A DNA stretch of 64,000 nt from Pseudocalidococcus sp964653145 (GTDB lineage: Bacteria; Cyanobacteriota; Cyanobacteriia; Thermosynechococcales; Thermosynechococcaceae): assembly GCA_964653145.1 (NCBI GenBank), contig CAZZCG010000001.1, positions 62,001 to 126,000 on the forward strand, written 5' to 3'. The position numbers and the translations under genes were made by a program. The notes below the pieces were generated by a model. That model searched no databases and was not told where the DNA came from. It worked only from the letters and a program-made list of their open reading frames with translations. Positions 52,929 to 61,886 of this stretch are shown here, piece after piece (the first letter of the stretch is position 1; the number at the start of each line of letters is the position of its first letter).

Positions 52929-53378
52929 CTACTCGCAGGGTTGCTTCAGACAGAGTTTCCAATCCGCATTAAAGGGTTCATAGCCAATGGCCACCCCGGC
53001 TTTTTCAATTTCAATCCGCGCCTTTTCAAAGCAATCAAACCCATCGGGACGTACCGCCACAATTACATAATCACTGGGGCGATTTCGGACTTGGTTGAGT
53101 AATCGGACAAAGGCGGCATTGGGGTTGTTGATCTCTGCGGTGGGAACAATGGTGCGTTCTGGATGGATCATCACCCCTTGGGCAATACATTCAATGTATC
53201 GGGGGTTTTTGTCCCCTTCTGCGGTTTCTCTGGCCAGGATTTGGACATTACTCCGATCCCGATCCAAGCTACTGACACTGATCACCACCACCAACAAAAT
53301 CAGCGTGCCAATGGTACAGGCCAAGACCGATAAAAACGGAAATAGGTCTAACTCGGGGGCACGGGAGCGGCGGGGCAT
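52929..53378 (-). CDS. ExbD/TolR-like small membrane protein
   Basis: 149 residues. A short basic N-terminus (PRRSRAPEL), then Asp11 immediately before the single transmembrane helix LFPFLSVLACTIGTLILLVVVISV, the arrangement of ExbD/TolR proton-channel partners. The periplasmic remainder contains VIVAVRPDGFDCFEKARIEIEKAG, a TolR-like fold hint. It follows the MotA/ExbB-like gene by 41 bases on the same strand. No TonB or OmpA domain. Partner and energised target unknown. Confidence 0.75.
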   Translation of the reverse strand: MPRRSRAPELDLFPFLSVLACTIGTLILLVVVISVSSLDRDRSNVQILARETAEGDKNPRYIECIAQGVMIHPERTIVPTAEINNPNAAFVRLLNQVRNRPSDYVIVAVRPDGFDCFEKARIEIEKAGVAIGYEPFNADWKLCLKQPCE

Positions 53379-53419
53379 AGGCTCAACCTGGAATTCAAAG
53401 AATACAATGCCGAATGGGT

Positions 53420-54754
53420 TTAGGACGGACGATTTTCCCAGGCCTGTTCCACCAGGGTGACGCGTCGCGGTTGGGATAGCTGTTGCAAAGTTGGTTGCAG
53501 TTGAATCAGGGTACCTTCCAACTCTTTTAAAACCCCTTGCAAGCTGCCTGTATCCGCTAAGGTCTTGAGGGCATGATCCAAGGTGACCAGGAGATCTAAA
53601 CGTTGCTGCAAAATGGCATTGGTTTGGCTGAGGACGGCGGCAACCTCCGTGGCTTGGCTGGTAATTTGACTGGAGCTGGCCACTTGTCCCTGGTGAATGG
53701 TCTCTAACAGCGATGTGGCCTGGTGTTCAAATTGGGCAAAGAGTTGCTCTAGGGCCTGGGCCTGCTGCTGTTGCTGGTCCGTGAGGGCGGCGAGAAAGTT
53801 TTTGCGGTCGTTGGCCATGGCCTGGGATAGCTGCTGAAATCGTCCCAAAACCAGCTCTAATTTTTCTGGGAGTGGGGCCACCGCTTGCTCTAGGGTGGGT
53901 AGTTCCTCCCGCAGGACAGCCTGAACCGTTTGCCGTAATTCCGTGACATTTAAGCCTGGGTCAGAAGTGGGAATCGGGGTAGGGATAATTCGACCCAGCA
54001 CCAGATCGTTCAGGTAACTGTCAATATTCAGCAATAATTGCGACTCTTGTCGTTCTACCATCACTAGGGGAATCATCACCAAGACACTTAAGACTAAGGC
54101 CAGGAGAGTTGTATCAAAGGCCACCGCCAAGCCCGTTGTTACCGTTCCAATCCCCTCTTTAATTTGATCCACTTCCTGCGCGGCCTGGAGAAAGCGGGAA
54201 AACCCATCCACGGCCTGGCTAATTCCCACCACTGTGCCAATGAAGCCCAACAATGGTATCGCCCAGACCAATACCCGTGGAAGTGTGTAGGAACTTTCCG
54301 AGGCTGCCGTGGCTGCGTTGCTATCTTCCACCGACATTTCCACCGCTGCATCCCGGGATTTGCCCTGAATATAGGCTCCCAAAATTCGGGCGCATCGAAT
54401 CGGTAACACAGTTCGCCGCTTGCCCAAGGCCTGTTGGAAATCCCACAGTTGTGGATCATCCGCCGACTCCAGGGAGAAATTACCGGGAATCCAGGCCTGC
54501 CTGAGGGCCCGAGCCTCCACCAACACCCGTGTCCACTTGAGAATTATGAACGCCACCACCAATAGGGTGAATAGAATCACGACCGGTTGTGTCCAGCCCC
54601 GGTTAAACAGGAGTTGCCCCAGATAGCTGGCTTGAAATGGTAACAGGGCGATGTAGATCAAGATGGTTCCCACCAGGCCCCCCGCTAAGGCAATCCAGAT
54701 ATTGGCCGTAATGGCTCTGCGGGGTGGAATCGCTGGTGGCGCAGTCGTGGGCAT
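53420..54754 (-). CDS. MotA/TolQ/ExbB-like proton channel protein with long coiled-coil tail
   Basis: 444 residues. Transmembrane helices at about 20-38, 55-75, 160-180 and 213-235. The core channel motif is VLVWAIPLLGFIGTVVGISQAVDG with the following IGTVTTGLAVAFDTTLLALVLSVL, matching MotA/TolQ family helices 3-4. After about residue 265 there is a 180-residue helical tail full of Gln/Leu/Glu (LTDQQQQQAQALEQLFAQFEHQ), like the tail of ZorA. With the ExbD-like neighbour it forms a putative energy-transducing motor. Function not established. Confidence 0.82.
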   Translation of the reverse strand: MPTTAPPAIPPRRAITANIWIALAGGLVGTILIYIALLPFQASYLGQLLFNRGWTQPVVILFTLLVVAFIILKWTRVLVEARALRQAWIPGNFSLESADDPQLWDFQQALGKRRTVLPIRCARILGAYIQGKSRDAAVEMSVEDSNAATAASESSYTLPRVLVWAIPLLGFIGTVVGISQAVDGFSRFLQAAQEVDQIKEGIGTVTTGLAVAFDTTLLALVLSVLVMIPLVMVERQESQLLLNIDSYLNDLVLGRIIPTPIPTSDPGLNVTELRQTVQAVLREELPTLEQAVAPLPEKLELVLGRFQQLSQAMANDRKNFLAALTDQQQQQAQALEQLFAQFEHQATSLLETIHQGQVASSSQITSQATEVAAVLSQTNAILQQRLDLLVTLDHALKTLADTGSLQGVLKELEGTLIQLQPTLQQLSQPRRVTLVEQAWENRPS

Positions 54755-55031
54755 AGGGTTATGGGGTTAAGGGTTTCAGAATGGGGTTAGGAGTGGACAA
54801 AATCTGGATCAAAGCTAAATCCAGCAGCAGGATGTAAACAATTTCTAACGTAACAGCCTCTGGGAATCCCGTCATCGGACAGAGCCTTTCAGAAGGATTA
54901 CGATTGAACTAGATTATTTTCACTCACCGTGAGGATGCAGCCTTGATTGGGACAGAATTTCAGGGCCACCAACCAGTTTCCGGCAACGGGGCCTGGGGTC
55001 ATTGCCCCACGATTTTGGAGTGCCCCCGCTG

Positions 55032-55811
55032 ATGTGTCGTCTCCTTGGCTATCTGGGGCCAATTCACAGCCTAGACACCCTAATTTTGGCACCGGAGCAT
55101 TCCCTCTTAGTGCAGAGCTATCTCCCCCAGGAAATGACCGTGGGGCTCCTGAATGCGGATGGCTTTGGGGTTGGTTGGTATCATCCCCGGCAAGCGGTGG
55201 AACCATTTTTATACCGCCAAGTCCTGCCTATTTGGAGTGACCAGAATTTTACCGAGCATTTGGCCCGCTTTATTGAATCCGGTTGTGTTTTAGCCAGTGT
55301 TCGCAGTGCCACCCCCGGCCAGGCCGTGCAGCTATCCAATACGCAACCCTTTCGCTGGGGACGTTGGTTGGGTATCCACAATGGTTTTATTGAAGACTTT
55401 CGCCAAACCCTCTACCGGCCCATCCGCAACAAACTCAACGACCTCTGCTACACCCTCGTGGAAGGCACCACCGACTCTGAGCACCTGTTTGCCCTGTTTT
55501 GTAGTGAAATGCTGGAAAATCCTCAGCTTTCCCCGATTATGGTTCTCCGCCAAACCCTGCGCCTGGTGATGGAAATGGCCCAAGCCGCACATATCCGCGT
55601 TGCCCTCAACATGATCGTCACCGATGGCAATTATCTCCTGGCCGCCCGCTGCGGGTATCCCAGTCCCAATCCCAGCCTCTATTGGCAGCAACCGGGGGGA
55701 GTTTATATTGCCTCAGAGCCCCTAGACCCCCAGGAAGACTGGCAATCCCTCGGGGAAAATTCGCTACTCCTGGTGGGCCCGGATTTAGACCCGCAATACT
55801 ATCCAATTTGA
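55032..55811 (+). CDS. egtC: Class II glutamine amidotransferase, EgtC-like
   Basis: 259 residues from ATG 55032, giving MCRLLGYLGP with the catalytic Cys at position 2, as required for an Ntn amidotransferase; an ATG at 55002 would bury it. GLLNADGFGVGWYHP, ASVRSATPGQAVQLSNTQPF and IHNGFIEDF are the substrate-pocket signatures. Similar to EgtC, the gamma-glutamyl hydrolase of ergothioneine synthesis, but no other egt gene is in the window, so the name is by similarity. Convergent with the Kef antiporter (11-base gap). Confidence 0.85.
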   Translation: MCRLLGYLGPIHSLDTLILAPEHSLLVQSYLPQEMTVGLLNADGFGVGWYHPRQAVEPFLYRQVLPIWSDQNFTEHLARFIESGCVLASVRSATPGQAVQLSNTQPFRWGRWLGIHNGFIEDFRQTLYRPIRNKLNDLCYTLVEGTTDSEHLFALFCSEMLENPQLSPIMVLRQTLRLVMEMAQAAHIRVALNMIVTDGNYLLAARCGYPSPNPSLYWQQPGGVYIASEPLDPQEDWQSLGENSLLLVGPDLDPQYYPI

Positions 55812-55822
55812 GCCTTAGGCAG

Positions 55823-58135
55823 TCATGACCGTTGTTGTGATAGGGGTTCAAAAATTGGGGCATCTAGGAGAACCGAGCGGGCCGTTAACAGATCCCCGGC
55901 GATGGTCAGTTGATTCACCGGCCCCCGCAACAATAGTCGATCTCCCCCTTGGAGAATGGTTTCCGACTCTGGGAGCATTGAAAATTGTCCGTCGCGGCGC
56001 AGGGCCTGGATTGTCACCCCTCCAGGTAAACCAATTTCGGCTAAGGGGCAACCGACAACGCCACATTCCCCTGGGATCATCAGCCACATGGTTCCTTGGC
56101 TCTCTGCGGTCTCGGTGGCATCACTCTCAGGACTAATCGGACTACCCACTTCACTGATCAGGGCCTGGACAGCTTTTATTTCATTGGGTTGACCGGTAAC
56201 CAACAACCGATCCCCGGCCTGGAATTTGGTGTCGCCCCCAGGGTAGTCAATCTCAGTTCCATCTCCCCGGACAATCATCAACAGTGTTGCTCCGGTCAAC
56301 TGCCGCAGTTCCATGTCTTTCAAGCTCATTCCTACCACAGGTGAATCGTCTGGGAGGGTTTGCCATTGACTGTTCAAATCCTGTGCGGCCTGGCGGAGTT
56401 CCCGGGAAACCAAAGTTGCTGAGCGCTCTCCCCGGAGATCTTGATAGTGGCGATTGCGGATATTTTGCACTTGCCGTTGAATCTTCGATTCTGAAACCCC
56501 GAGGCTAAACAGGAGGTGGGAGGCCAACTCTAAACTGGCTTCAAACTCCGGCTGAACCACTTCCCGCGCCCCCAATTGATAGAGCAGTTCAATGTCTTTA
56601 TCTTGTAGGGCTCGGGCAATCACATCCAGTTCCGGCGCAAACTCCAGGCCCCGCTTGAGGCACAACCGCGTACTCATGCTGTCCGAAAGGGCGATGGCCA
56701 TCCCCAGGGCTTGGGAGACACCCGCTTTTTCTAAAACTGTGGAACTGGCCGCATTGCCGTAGAGGTAGGGAATATCAGTCTGCCGCAGTTTTTGAATGGC
56801 CTGTTCGCTCTGATCAATCACAAGGACAGGGTAATTTTGTTCCCGCAGTAGCTGAACAATGCTCTGCCCAACCCGCCCATAGCCACAGACGATCAGATGA
56901 TTTTTCTGGGGGAGTTCCGCCTCACTGGATTCGATAATGCGATCCTCATCCTGAAACCAGGCCTGGAGCCACGGTAAATTCATCGCCAGGGGCAAGGCCT
57001 TGAGTAGAAAGGGGGTCACAATTAGGGTCACTGCGGTTGTCCCCAGAATCAGCAAATAAACCTGTCGCGACACCAGGCCCAGGGACTGACCTTCACTGGC
57101 CAAGACAAAGGAAAACTCCCCAATTTGGGTTAAACCGATGCCCGTAATCAGTGCGGTTTTCCAAGAGTACCCAAAGAGCTTCACGATTGGCGTGATGATG
57201 CAAAACTTCCCGACAATCACCAACGCCACCAGGCCCAGAATTAGCTCCAGATGGTTCCAGAGAAACACCGGATCAATCAGCATCCCAATGGCGGCGAAAA
57301 AGAGTGTGGCAAAAATATCCCGCAATGGCTCCACATAGGACAGGGTTTGGTCGGCATACTCCACTTCGGAAATCATCAATCCAGCAATAAATGCCCCAAT
57401 CTCAATGGATAGTCCCAACCGATCCGTCAGCAGCGCAATCCCCAAACAGAGAGCAACCACACCCAACAAAAACAACTCCCGGCTTTCGGTGCGGGCCAAC
57501 AACCGCAATAGGGGTGGAATTAACCAAATGCCCGCAATCACTGCTCCACCGGCAATTAAGGCAATTTGTAACAGGGCCCAGGCCAAGGCAATGCCCAGTT
57601 CTTCCGGGGGTTTATCCAAAGCCGGTAACACGGCCAACATCAAACCCACGGCCAGATCCTGTACCACCAAAATCCCCAACATCACCTGGCCGGGCGGGGT
57701 ATTGACGCTGTTACTGTCCATTAAGCTACGCAGGACAACGGCAGTGGAGGAAAGGGATAAAATTGCTCCAAGGAAAATACCTTCTTGCGGGGAATCAACC
57801 CAGCCAACCCAGAGAGAGATACCCGTCGTCACCAGAATGGTTAGCAGAATTTGGAGAATCCCACCCCCTAAGCTAATTCCTTGGACTTTCTTGATTTCAC
57901 TGAGGGAAAAACTTACCCCCAAGGTAAACAGTAAAAAGGCCACCCCAAACTGGGCTAGGGTTTCCACCTGCACGACTTCTTTAATCCAACCCAGACCCGC
58001 CGGGCTCACAATCATTCCGCCAATGAGATAGCCCAAAAGGGTCGGTTGCTTTAAAAGGGCTGCCACCAGGCCACCAATGGCCGCAATCCCGAGAACCGTA
58101 ACGAGATCAATAATCAGGCGAAAATCTTCTTGCAC
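55823..58135 (-). CDS. Kef-type cation:proton antiporter with RCK domains
   Basis: 770 residues. About 12 transmembrane helices in the first 390 residues (LLGYLIGGMIVSPAGLGW, SSTAVVLRSLMDS, EYADQTLSYVEPLRDIFATLFFAAIGM). Then a TrkA-N/RCK domain HLIVCGYGRVGQSIVQLLREQ at about 413-433, with two TrkA-C-like segments from about 575 (VVGMSLKDMELRQLTGATLLMIVRG and VVGCPLAEIGLPGGVTIQAL). Exports K+ or Na+ in exchange for H+. Candidate CPA2 member; the ion is not decided. sasA is upstream on the same strand. Confidence 0.92.
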   Translation of the reverse strand: MQEDFRLIIDLVTVLGIAAIGGLVAALLKQPTLLGYLIGGMIVSPAGLGWIKEVVQVETLAQFGVAFLLFTLGVSFSLSEIKKVQGISLGGGILQILLTILVTTGISLWVGWVDSPQEGIFLGAILSLSSTAVVLRSLMDSNSVNTPPGQVMLGILVVQDLAVGLMLAVLPALDKPPEELGIALAWALLQIALIAGGAVIAGIWLIPPLLRLLARTESRELFLLGVVALCLGIALLTDRLGLSIEIGAFIAGLMISEVEYADQTLSYVEPLRDIFATLFFAAIGMLIDPVFLWNHLELILGLVALVIVGKFCIITPIVKLFGYSWKTALITGIGLTQIGEFSFVLASEGQSLGLVSRQVYLLILGTTAVTLIVTPFLLKALPLAMNLPWLQAWFQDEDRIIESSEAELPQKNHLIVCGYGRVGQSIVQLLREQNYPVLVIDQSEQAIQKLRQTDIPYLYGNAASSTVLEKAGVSQALGMAIALSDSMSTRLCLKRGLEFAPELDVIARALQDKDIELLYQLGAREVVQPEFEASLELASHLLFSLGVSESKIQRQVQNIRNRHYQDLRGERSATLVSRELRQAAQDLNSQWQTLPDDSPVVGMSLKDMELRQLTGATLLMIVRGDGTEIDYPGGDTKFQAGDRLLVTGQPNEIKAVQALISEVGSPISPESDATETAESQGTMWLMIPGECGVVGCPLAEIGLPGGVTIQALRRDGQFSMLPESETILQGGDRLLLRGPVNQLTIAGDLLTARSVLLDAPIFEPLSQQRS

Positions 58136-58196
58136 ATGTTTGCCTTGGGATTCAAAATGAGTGATGCTTTATATCTCTTAACTTTAGGGGATTTTT

Positions 58197-59354
58197 CTAA
58201 CCCCGATAAACCGGCAAGGTAAATTGGAAGGTGCTGCCCTTGCCATCAGAATCAACCCAAATCTGGCCATAGTGGGCCCGAATAATCTCTCGACACAGGG
58301 ACAAGCCAATCCCATAGCCGTCCACATCAGGGTTTTCGGAGATCCGATACTGCTCTTCAAAAATTTTCTCCTGTTGTTGGCGGGCAATTCCAGGCCCACT
58401 GTCGGCCACACTCACTTGAACTTTTTGCGTGGTTCGGTGGAGCGCACTGAGATGAATCAAGCCCCCCTCAGGGGTATATTTATGGGCATTGTCCAGCAGA
58501 TTCACGAGAACTTGGCGCACCCGATCCCGATCCGCATGGACTGGGGGAATGTCGCTGGGTAAATCCGTGGTAATTTTTTGCCCTTTTTGAATGAAGCTAT
58601 CCCGTAAATCCCGCAGCACCTCCCGGCATAACTGATTTAAGTCCATTTTCCTCGGACGAATATCTAACGCCGTACTTGTCCCTCGAGCAGCTAACAACAG
58701 ATTGGTAATCATGCCTTCAATCACATGGGCCTGGTAGCGGGCATGGTGGAGCAAGCGTTCAATAGTGGCGGGATCAATTTCCTTTTCGGTGGGGGACTGG
58801 GGGTGCCAATAATTCTCCAGGGTTTCTAGGGATAAACTGACCGCTGTGAGTGGGTTACGCAATTCATGGGCCAATAGACTGATAATCCGATCCTTAAACT
58901 TAAGGTGATCCCGGAGGCTTTCGGTTTCCTGAGTCAATTGAAAAATTTCATCGGCCATCCGCATAAACTCGGTGGTGTAGTTCAGGGAGGCGCTAAAGTT
59001 TTCGCCATGGCCAGCGCCGGGCGGGGGCTCTGAGGTTAATTCCTGCTGCCAGCGCGACCACCAGTGATCAACTTTTTGGAGGAGATGTTGTCCTGCCAGG
59101 GTTTGCCGCGGTTCAGGACTAATTTTGACGAGGGCTGGGGTGGCAATTAACTTAAAGTGTTCAACGAGGTAGGGATGCTCACAGACGGAAATCACCTTTA
59201 AGTCAAAGCCATAGGGGGCCGGTAACTGGCTTAGATGTTCTTGAATGGATTGAACCCGCTCCTTAATTCCCGGCCGTTGATCCACAAACAACAGCAATTT
59301 CAAGGGAGATTCTGCTGCTGTTGAAGGGGACGATTCAGAACTAGGCGGGAGCAA
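58197..59354 (-). CDS. sasA: Circadian adaptive-response sensor kinase SasA
   Basis: 385 residues from TTG 59354. The KaiB-like thioredoxin-fold sensor (about 18-100) reads LKLLLFVDQRPGIKERVQSIQEHL and IATPALVKISPEPRQTLAG, which binds KaiC. HisKA follows with LLAHELRNPLTAVSLSLETL (His at about 165) and HATPase ends DGYGIGLSLCREIIRAHYG. In cyanobacteria SasA phosphorylates RpaA to relay clock output. TTG is the only start giving the full sensor; the N-terminal 15 residues may be optional. Confidence 0.92.
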   Translation of the reverse strand: MLPPSSESSPSTAAESPLKLLLFVDQRPGIKERVQSIQEHLSQLPAPYGFDLKVISVCEHPYLVEHFKLIATPALVKISPEPRQTLAGQHLLQKVDHWWSRWQQELTSEPPPGAGHGENFSASLNYTTEFMRMADEIFQLTQETESLRDHLKFKDRIISLLAHELRNPLTAVSLSLETLENYWHPQSPTEKEIDPATIERLLHHARYQAHVIEGMITNLLLAARGTSTALDIRPRKMDLNQLCREVLRDLRDSFIQKGQKITTDLPSDIPPVHADRDRVRQVLVNLLDNAHKYTPEGGLIHLSALHRTTQKVQVSVADSGPGIARQQQEKIFEEQYRISENPDVDGYGIGLSLCREIIRAHYGQIWVDSDGKGSTFQFTLPVYRG

Positions 59355-59576
59355 AATTAGTTAACCTGCAATCACCAGAACAGAGGCTAAATCGCAAAAA
59401 ACTATGAGTGAGGATATGTTCACAAGCCTACATCCAACTCCCACCTGATTCAGGGCCTGGTGCAGATGAACTTGGAACCAACGGATCACTCAACCAAAAA
59501 TATGCTCTTTATTCTAGGCTTAATTGCCAATGGAACTCCCTGAAAGCCTAAATGGTGATAGTAATAAAACGGGTAA

Positions 59577-60290
59577 CTAATTTTCTGCTGCCGATACCAC
59601 TGGGACTGCACTCAACGTCGCCGGAACTGGTTGGCTGAGGGCCGCTGCCAGTGCTTCTGGGGGGGCTTGGCGAGTCGCCGCATTGAGGTATTCCCCAGTC
59701 AAAATTGGCTCCACTGCCTTCATCTCATGCTTAACGGTAAACAGGCGATGGGTCGGTTGGAAGTTGCCCCGCTCTTGGAGATGCTCGTTGGCAATTTTCT
59801 TCCGGAGTTTAACAATTGCATCCATAATTGCCTCTGGACGGGGCGGGCAACCGGGTAAATACACATCCACCGGAATCAACTTATCCACACCACGCACAGC
59901 TGAGTAGGAGTCGGAGCTAAACATTCCGCCAGTAATCGTACAGGCCCCCATGGCAATCACATATTTAGGGGAAGGCATTTGCTCGTAGAGGCGAACGAGG
60001 GCCGGAGCCATTTTCATCGTGATCGTGCCGGACGTGATCAAGAGGTCTGCCTGGCGGGGACTGGAACGGGGCACCAGGCCAAATCGGTCAAAGTCAAACC
60101 GTGAGCCAATCATGGCCGCAAATTCAATGAAGCAGCAGGCAGTTCCGTACAGCAATGGCCAAAGGCTGGACAATCTGGCCCAATCGTAGACGTCATTGAG
60201 AGAGGTCAGAATAATATTTTCACCCAGCTCTTGGGGAATATCCGGACGGGCAAGGGGATTTTGGATAGACGGCGCAGTGGTGTTGGTCAT
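59577..60290 (-). CDS. ndhK: NAD(P)H-quinone oxidoreductase subunit K
   Basis: 237 residues. Carries cluster N2 in NDH-1 at the thylakoid membrane. YGTACCFIEFAAMIGSRFDFDRFG provides two Cys; GACTITGGMFSSDSYS and YLPGCPPRPEAIMDAI provide the third and fourth. The C-terminal 40 residues are an Ala/Pro-rich extension (PPEALAAALSQPVPATLSAVPVV). Usually ndhC-ndhK-ndhJ in cyanobacteria; here ndhC and ndhJ do not flank it. ATG at 60290. Confidence 0.97.
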   Translation of the reverse strand: MTNTTAPSIQNPLARPDIPQELGENIILTSLNDVYDWARLSSLWPLLYGTACCFIEFAAMIGSRFDFDRFGLVPRSSPRQADLLITSGTITMKMAPALVRLYEQMPSPKYVIAMGACTITGGMFSSDSYSAVRGVDKLIPVDVYLPGCPPRPEAIMDAIVKLRKKIANEHLQERGNFQPTHRLFTVKHEMKAVEPILTGEYLNAATRQAPPEALAAALSQPVPATLSAVPVVSAAEN

Positions 60291-60555
60291 AGGAGTCCAG
60301 AAATCAACGAGTGAAAATCGGCAGGGCAGCAGCCAGACTAGTCAAAGAATACAATACCCAATGGCATCGCCCAGTAACGAATCCATCAATGACCCCAGAT
60401 TACTAATTCAGTGGAGGTTGAGTTTCGCCCACCAGGCCCCGTTTGAGACTGATTCCATGGCAGTTGTATCGTAACAAATCTCACCTGTGGAAACCCCAGG
60501 CCTGGGATTGAGAAATCTTAGTCTGAGGTTAAGGACAACTGATGGGATCAGGCAA

Positions 60556-61068
60556 TTACCCCCACCAGGCCCAGGCCCCGATCCCCACAATCAGCACCGT
60601 TAAGCCAAACCAGATAAAGCCTAGATCCGGCTTGACTCCTTGGTAAGGATCTGGACTCAAATCTATGGGAGTTGATTTTGCTGGGCTGGAACTAGGTTGA
60701 TAACGGGCGTAGGTTTTTTCACGCTTTGCGGAAACTTGGCTCAGATCGGGAATTTCCGTTAACCATTCCTGATGGCGGCGGAGGCGGGGGGCAGACAAAA
60801 TTCCCATTAACTTCCGATTTTGCTTCCGGGTTTCCCGATGGGGATGCTGCTGTAGTTGCTGACACAGTTCCCGCGCCCGTTGATTTTCCCCCAGGGCTTC
60901 ATAGGCCGTAACGAGCCAAGTTTTAAGTTCCCCCTCTAGGGCCGAGTTGGGTTCAACTAGGGGCAGGGCCTGGTGAATCATCTCAATGGTCTCTCGGTAG
61001 CGACCGCGCTCAAAGGCAATCTGACCTTGGCGATAGAGTTCTGAGGGGTCTTGAGATAACTCAGTCAT
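60556..61068 (-). CDS. TPR-like protein with C-terminal membrane anchor
   Basis: 170 residues from ATG 61068 (MTELSQDPSELYRQGQIAFERGRYRETIEMI); TTG at 61086 is less likely. Residues 8-75 look like two TPR units (LYRQGQIAFERGRYRETIEMIHQAL and WLVTAYEALGENQRARELCQQL). A basic linker and PSSSPAKSTPIDLSPDPYQ precede a C-terminal transmembrane helix (LGFIWFGLTVLIVGIGAWAWW). Not recognised as a named family; it might serve as a membrane-tethered scaffold (inference). Confidence 0.65.
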   Translation of the reverse strand: MTELSQDPSELYRQGQIAFERGRYRETIEMIHQALPLVEPNSALEGELKTWLVTAYEALGENQRARELCQQLQQHPHRETRKQNRKLMGILSAPRLRRHQEWLTEIPDLSQVSAKREKTYARYQPSSSPAKSTPIDLSPDPYQGVKPDLGFIWFGLTVLIVGIGAWAWWG

Positions 61069-61126
61069 GGGGCTGGGAGCAGGCAATCACCCCGTATTAT
61101 GACGGAATTAGACAACCCACATGGGT

Positions 61127-61495
61127 CTATGCGGAATAACTATAGGTGGGGGTTCGGAAAAAACCAGAGACCGGCCCAGAATCATCGGGCTCAAAATCCG
61201 GATCAATTTGTTTGAGACCTAGAATCCAAAAAATTTCCGTTTCAACCTTTTTAAACTGTCCACGGGGGCCATTCTCCCCAATCATCTGGTGGGATATGAC
61301 TAAGGTTTCCAGATGGGCCACTTCCTCCGCCACATCTTCCTCATCCAAATAGAGGCTTTCGAGCACCGCATTTAAGTCGGCTTCTGGATTTGCTGCCAAA
61401 CAGGCCCCATCCACCACAATGGATTTGAGATTCCCTTGATGTTTGCGCAACAATTTCCGAATGTAATAGACGGTTACAGGAGCCAACTTTTTCAT
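61127..61495 (-). CDS. Cyanobacterial hypothetical protein, 122 residues
   Basis: From ATG 61495 (MKKLAPVTVYYIRKLLRKHQG), AAGG about 10 bases upstream. Helical and acidic in the middle (VLESLYLDEEDVAEEVAHLETLV), then a Gly/Pro-rich end (SGPVSGFFRTPTYSYSA). Soluble with one Cys. Runs in the same direction as the TPR protein after a 58-base gap, which would allow an operon. Unknown function. Confidence 0.6.
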   Translation of the reverse strand: MKKLAPVTVYYIRKLLRKHQGNLKSIVVDGACLAANPEADLNAVLESLYLDEEDVAEEVAHLETLVISHQMIGENGPRGQFKKVETEIFWILGLKQIDPDFEPDDSGPVSGFFRTPTYSYSA

Positions 61496-61886
61496 GGGAG
61501 ATGACCTTTTCAATCTTGGCGGGGTAACACAACGACCCTAATCATTAACGAAACGATGCAGCCAGTCGTTGTCTTGAAATAGTTCTTAAAAAGAGCTTGA
61601 ATATTCTTAACGATTTGTTACACAACAGGGAATCAATTGATCAAAAGAAGTGATGAAGCAGTTGGTAATCGCCAGCAACATCCTTCCCCCTAGCTTCTAG
61701 TATGGATGGCTTTAGCCAAGAGCAGATCAGTAAAAGTACGGAATCTTAAAAACATTGACTTGAGCTGAGTTTGGGCCTGTTATGTGTTTTAAGTTTCCTG
61801 TAGTTTTGTAACTAAGTTCCTCCGCCACCCCCCAAATTTCTGAACTCTGGTGGCAAATTTGTTTAATTTAGTAGGCAGAGTATAAG
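61496..61886. other. Divergent intergenic region, 391 bases
   Basis: Holds the promoters of the minus-strand hypothetical gene and the plus-strand SDR gene. AT-rich around 61550-61760. No open frame, repeat or RNA structure recognised. Confidence 0.4.
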
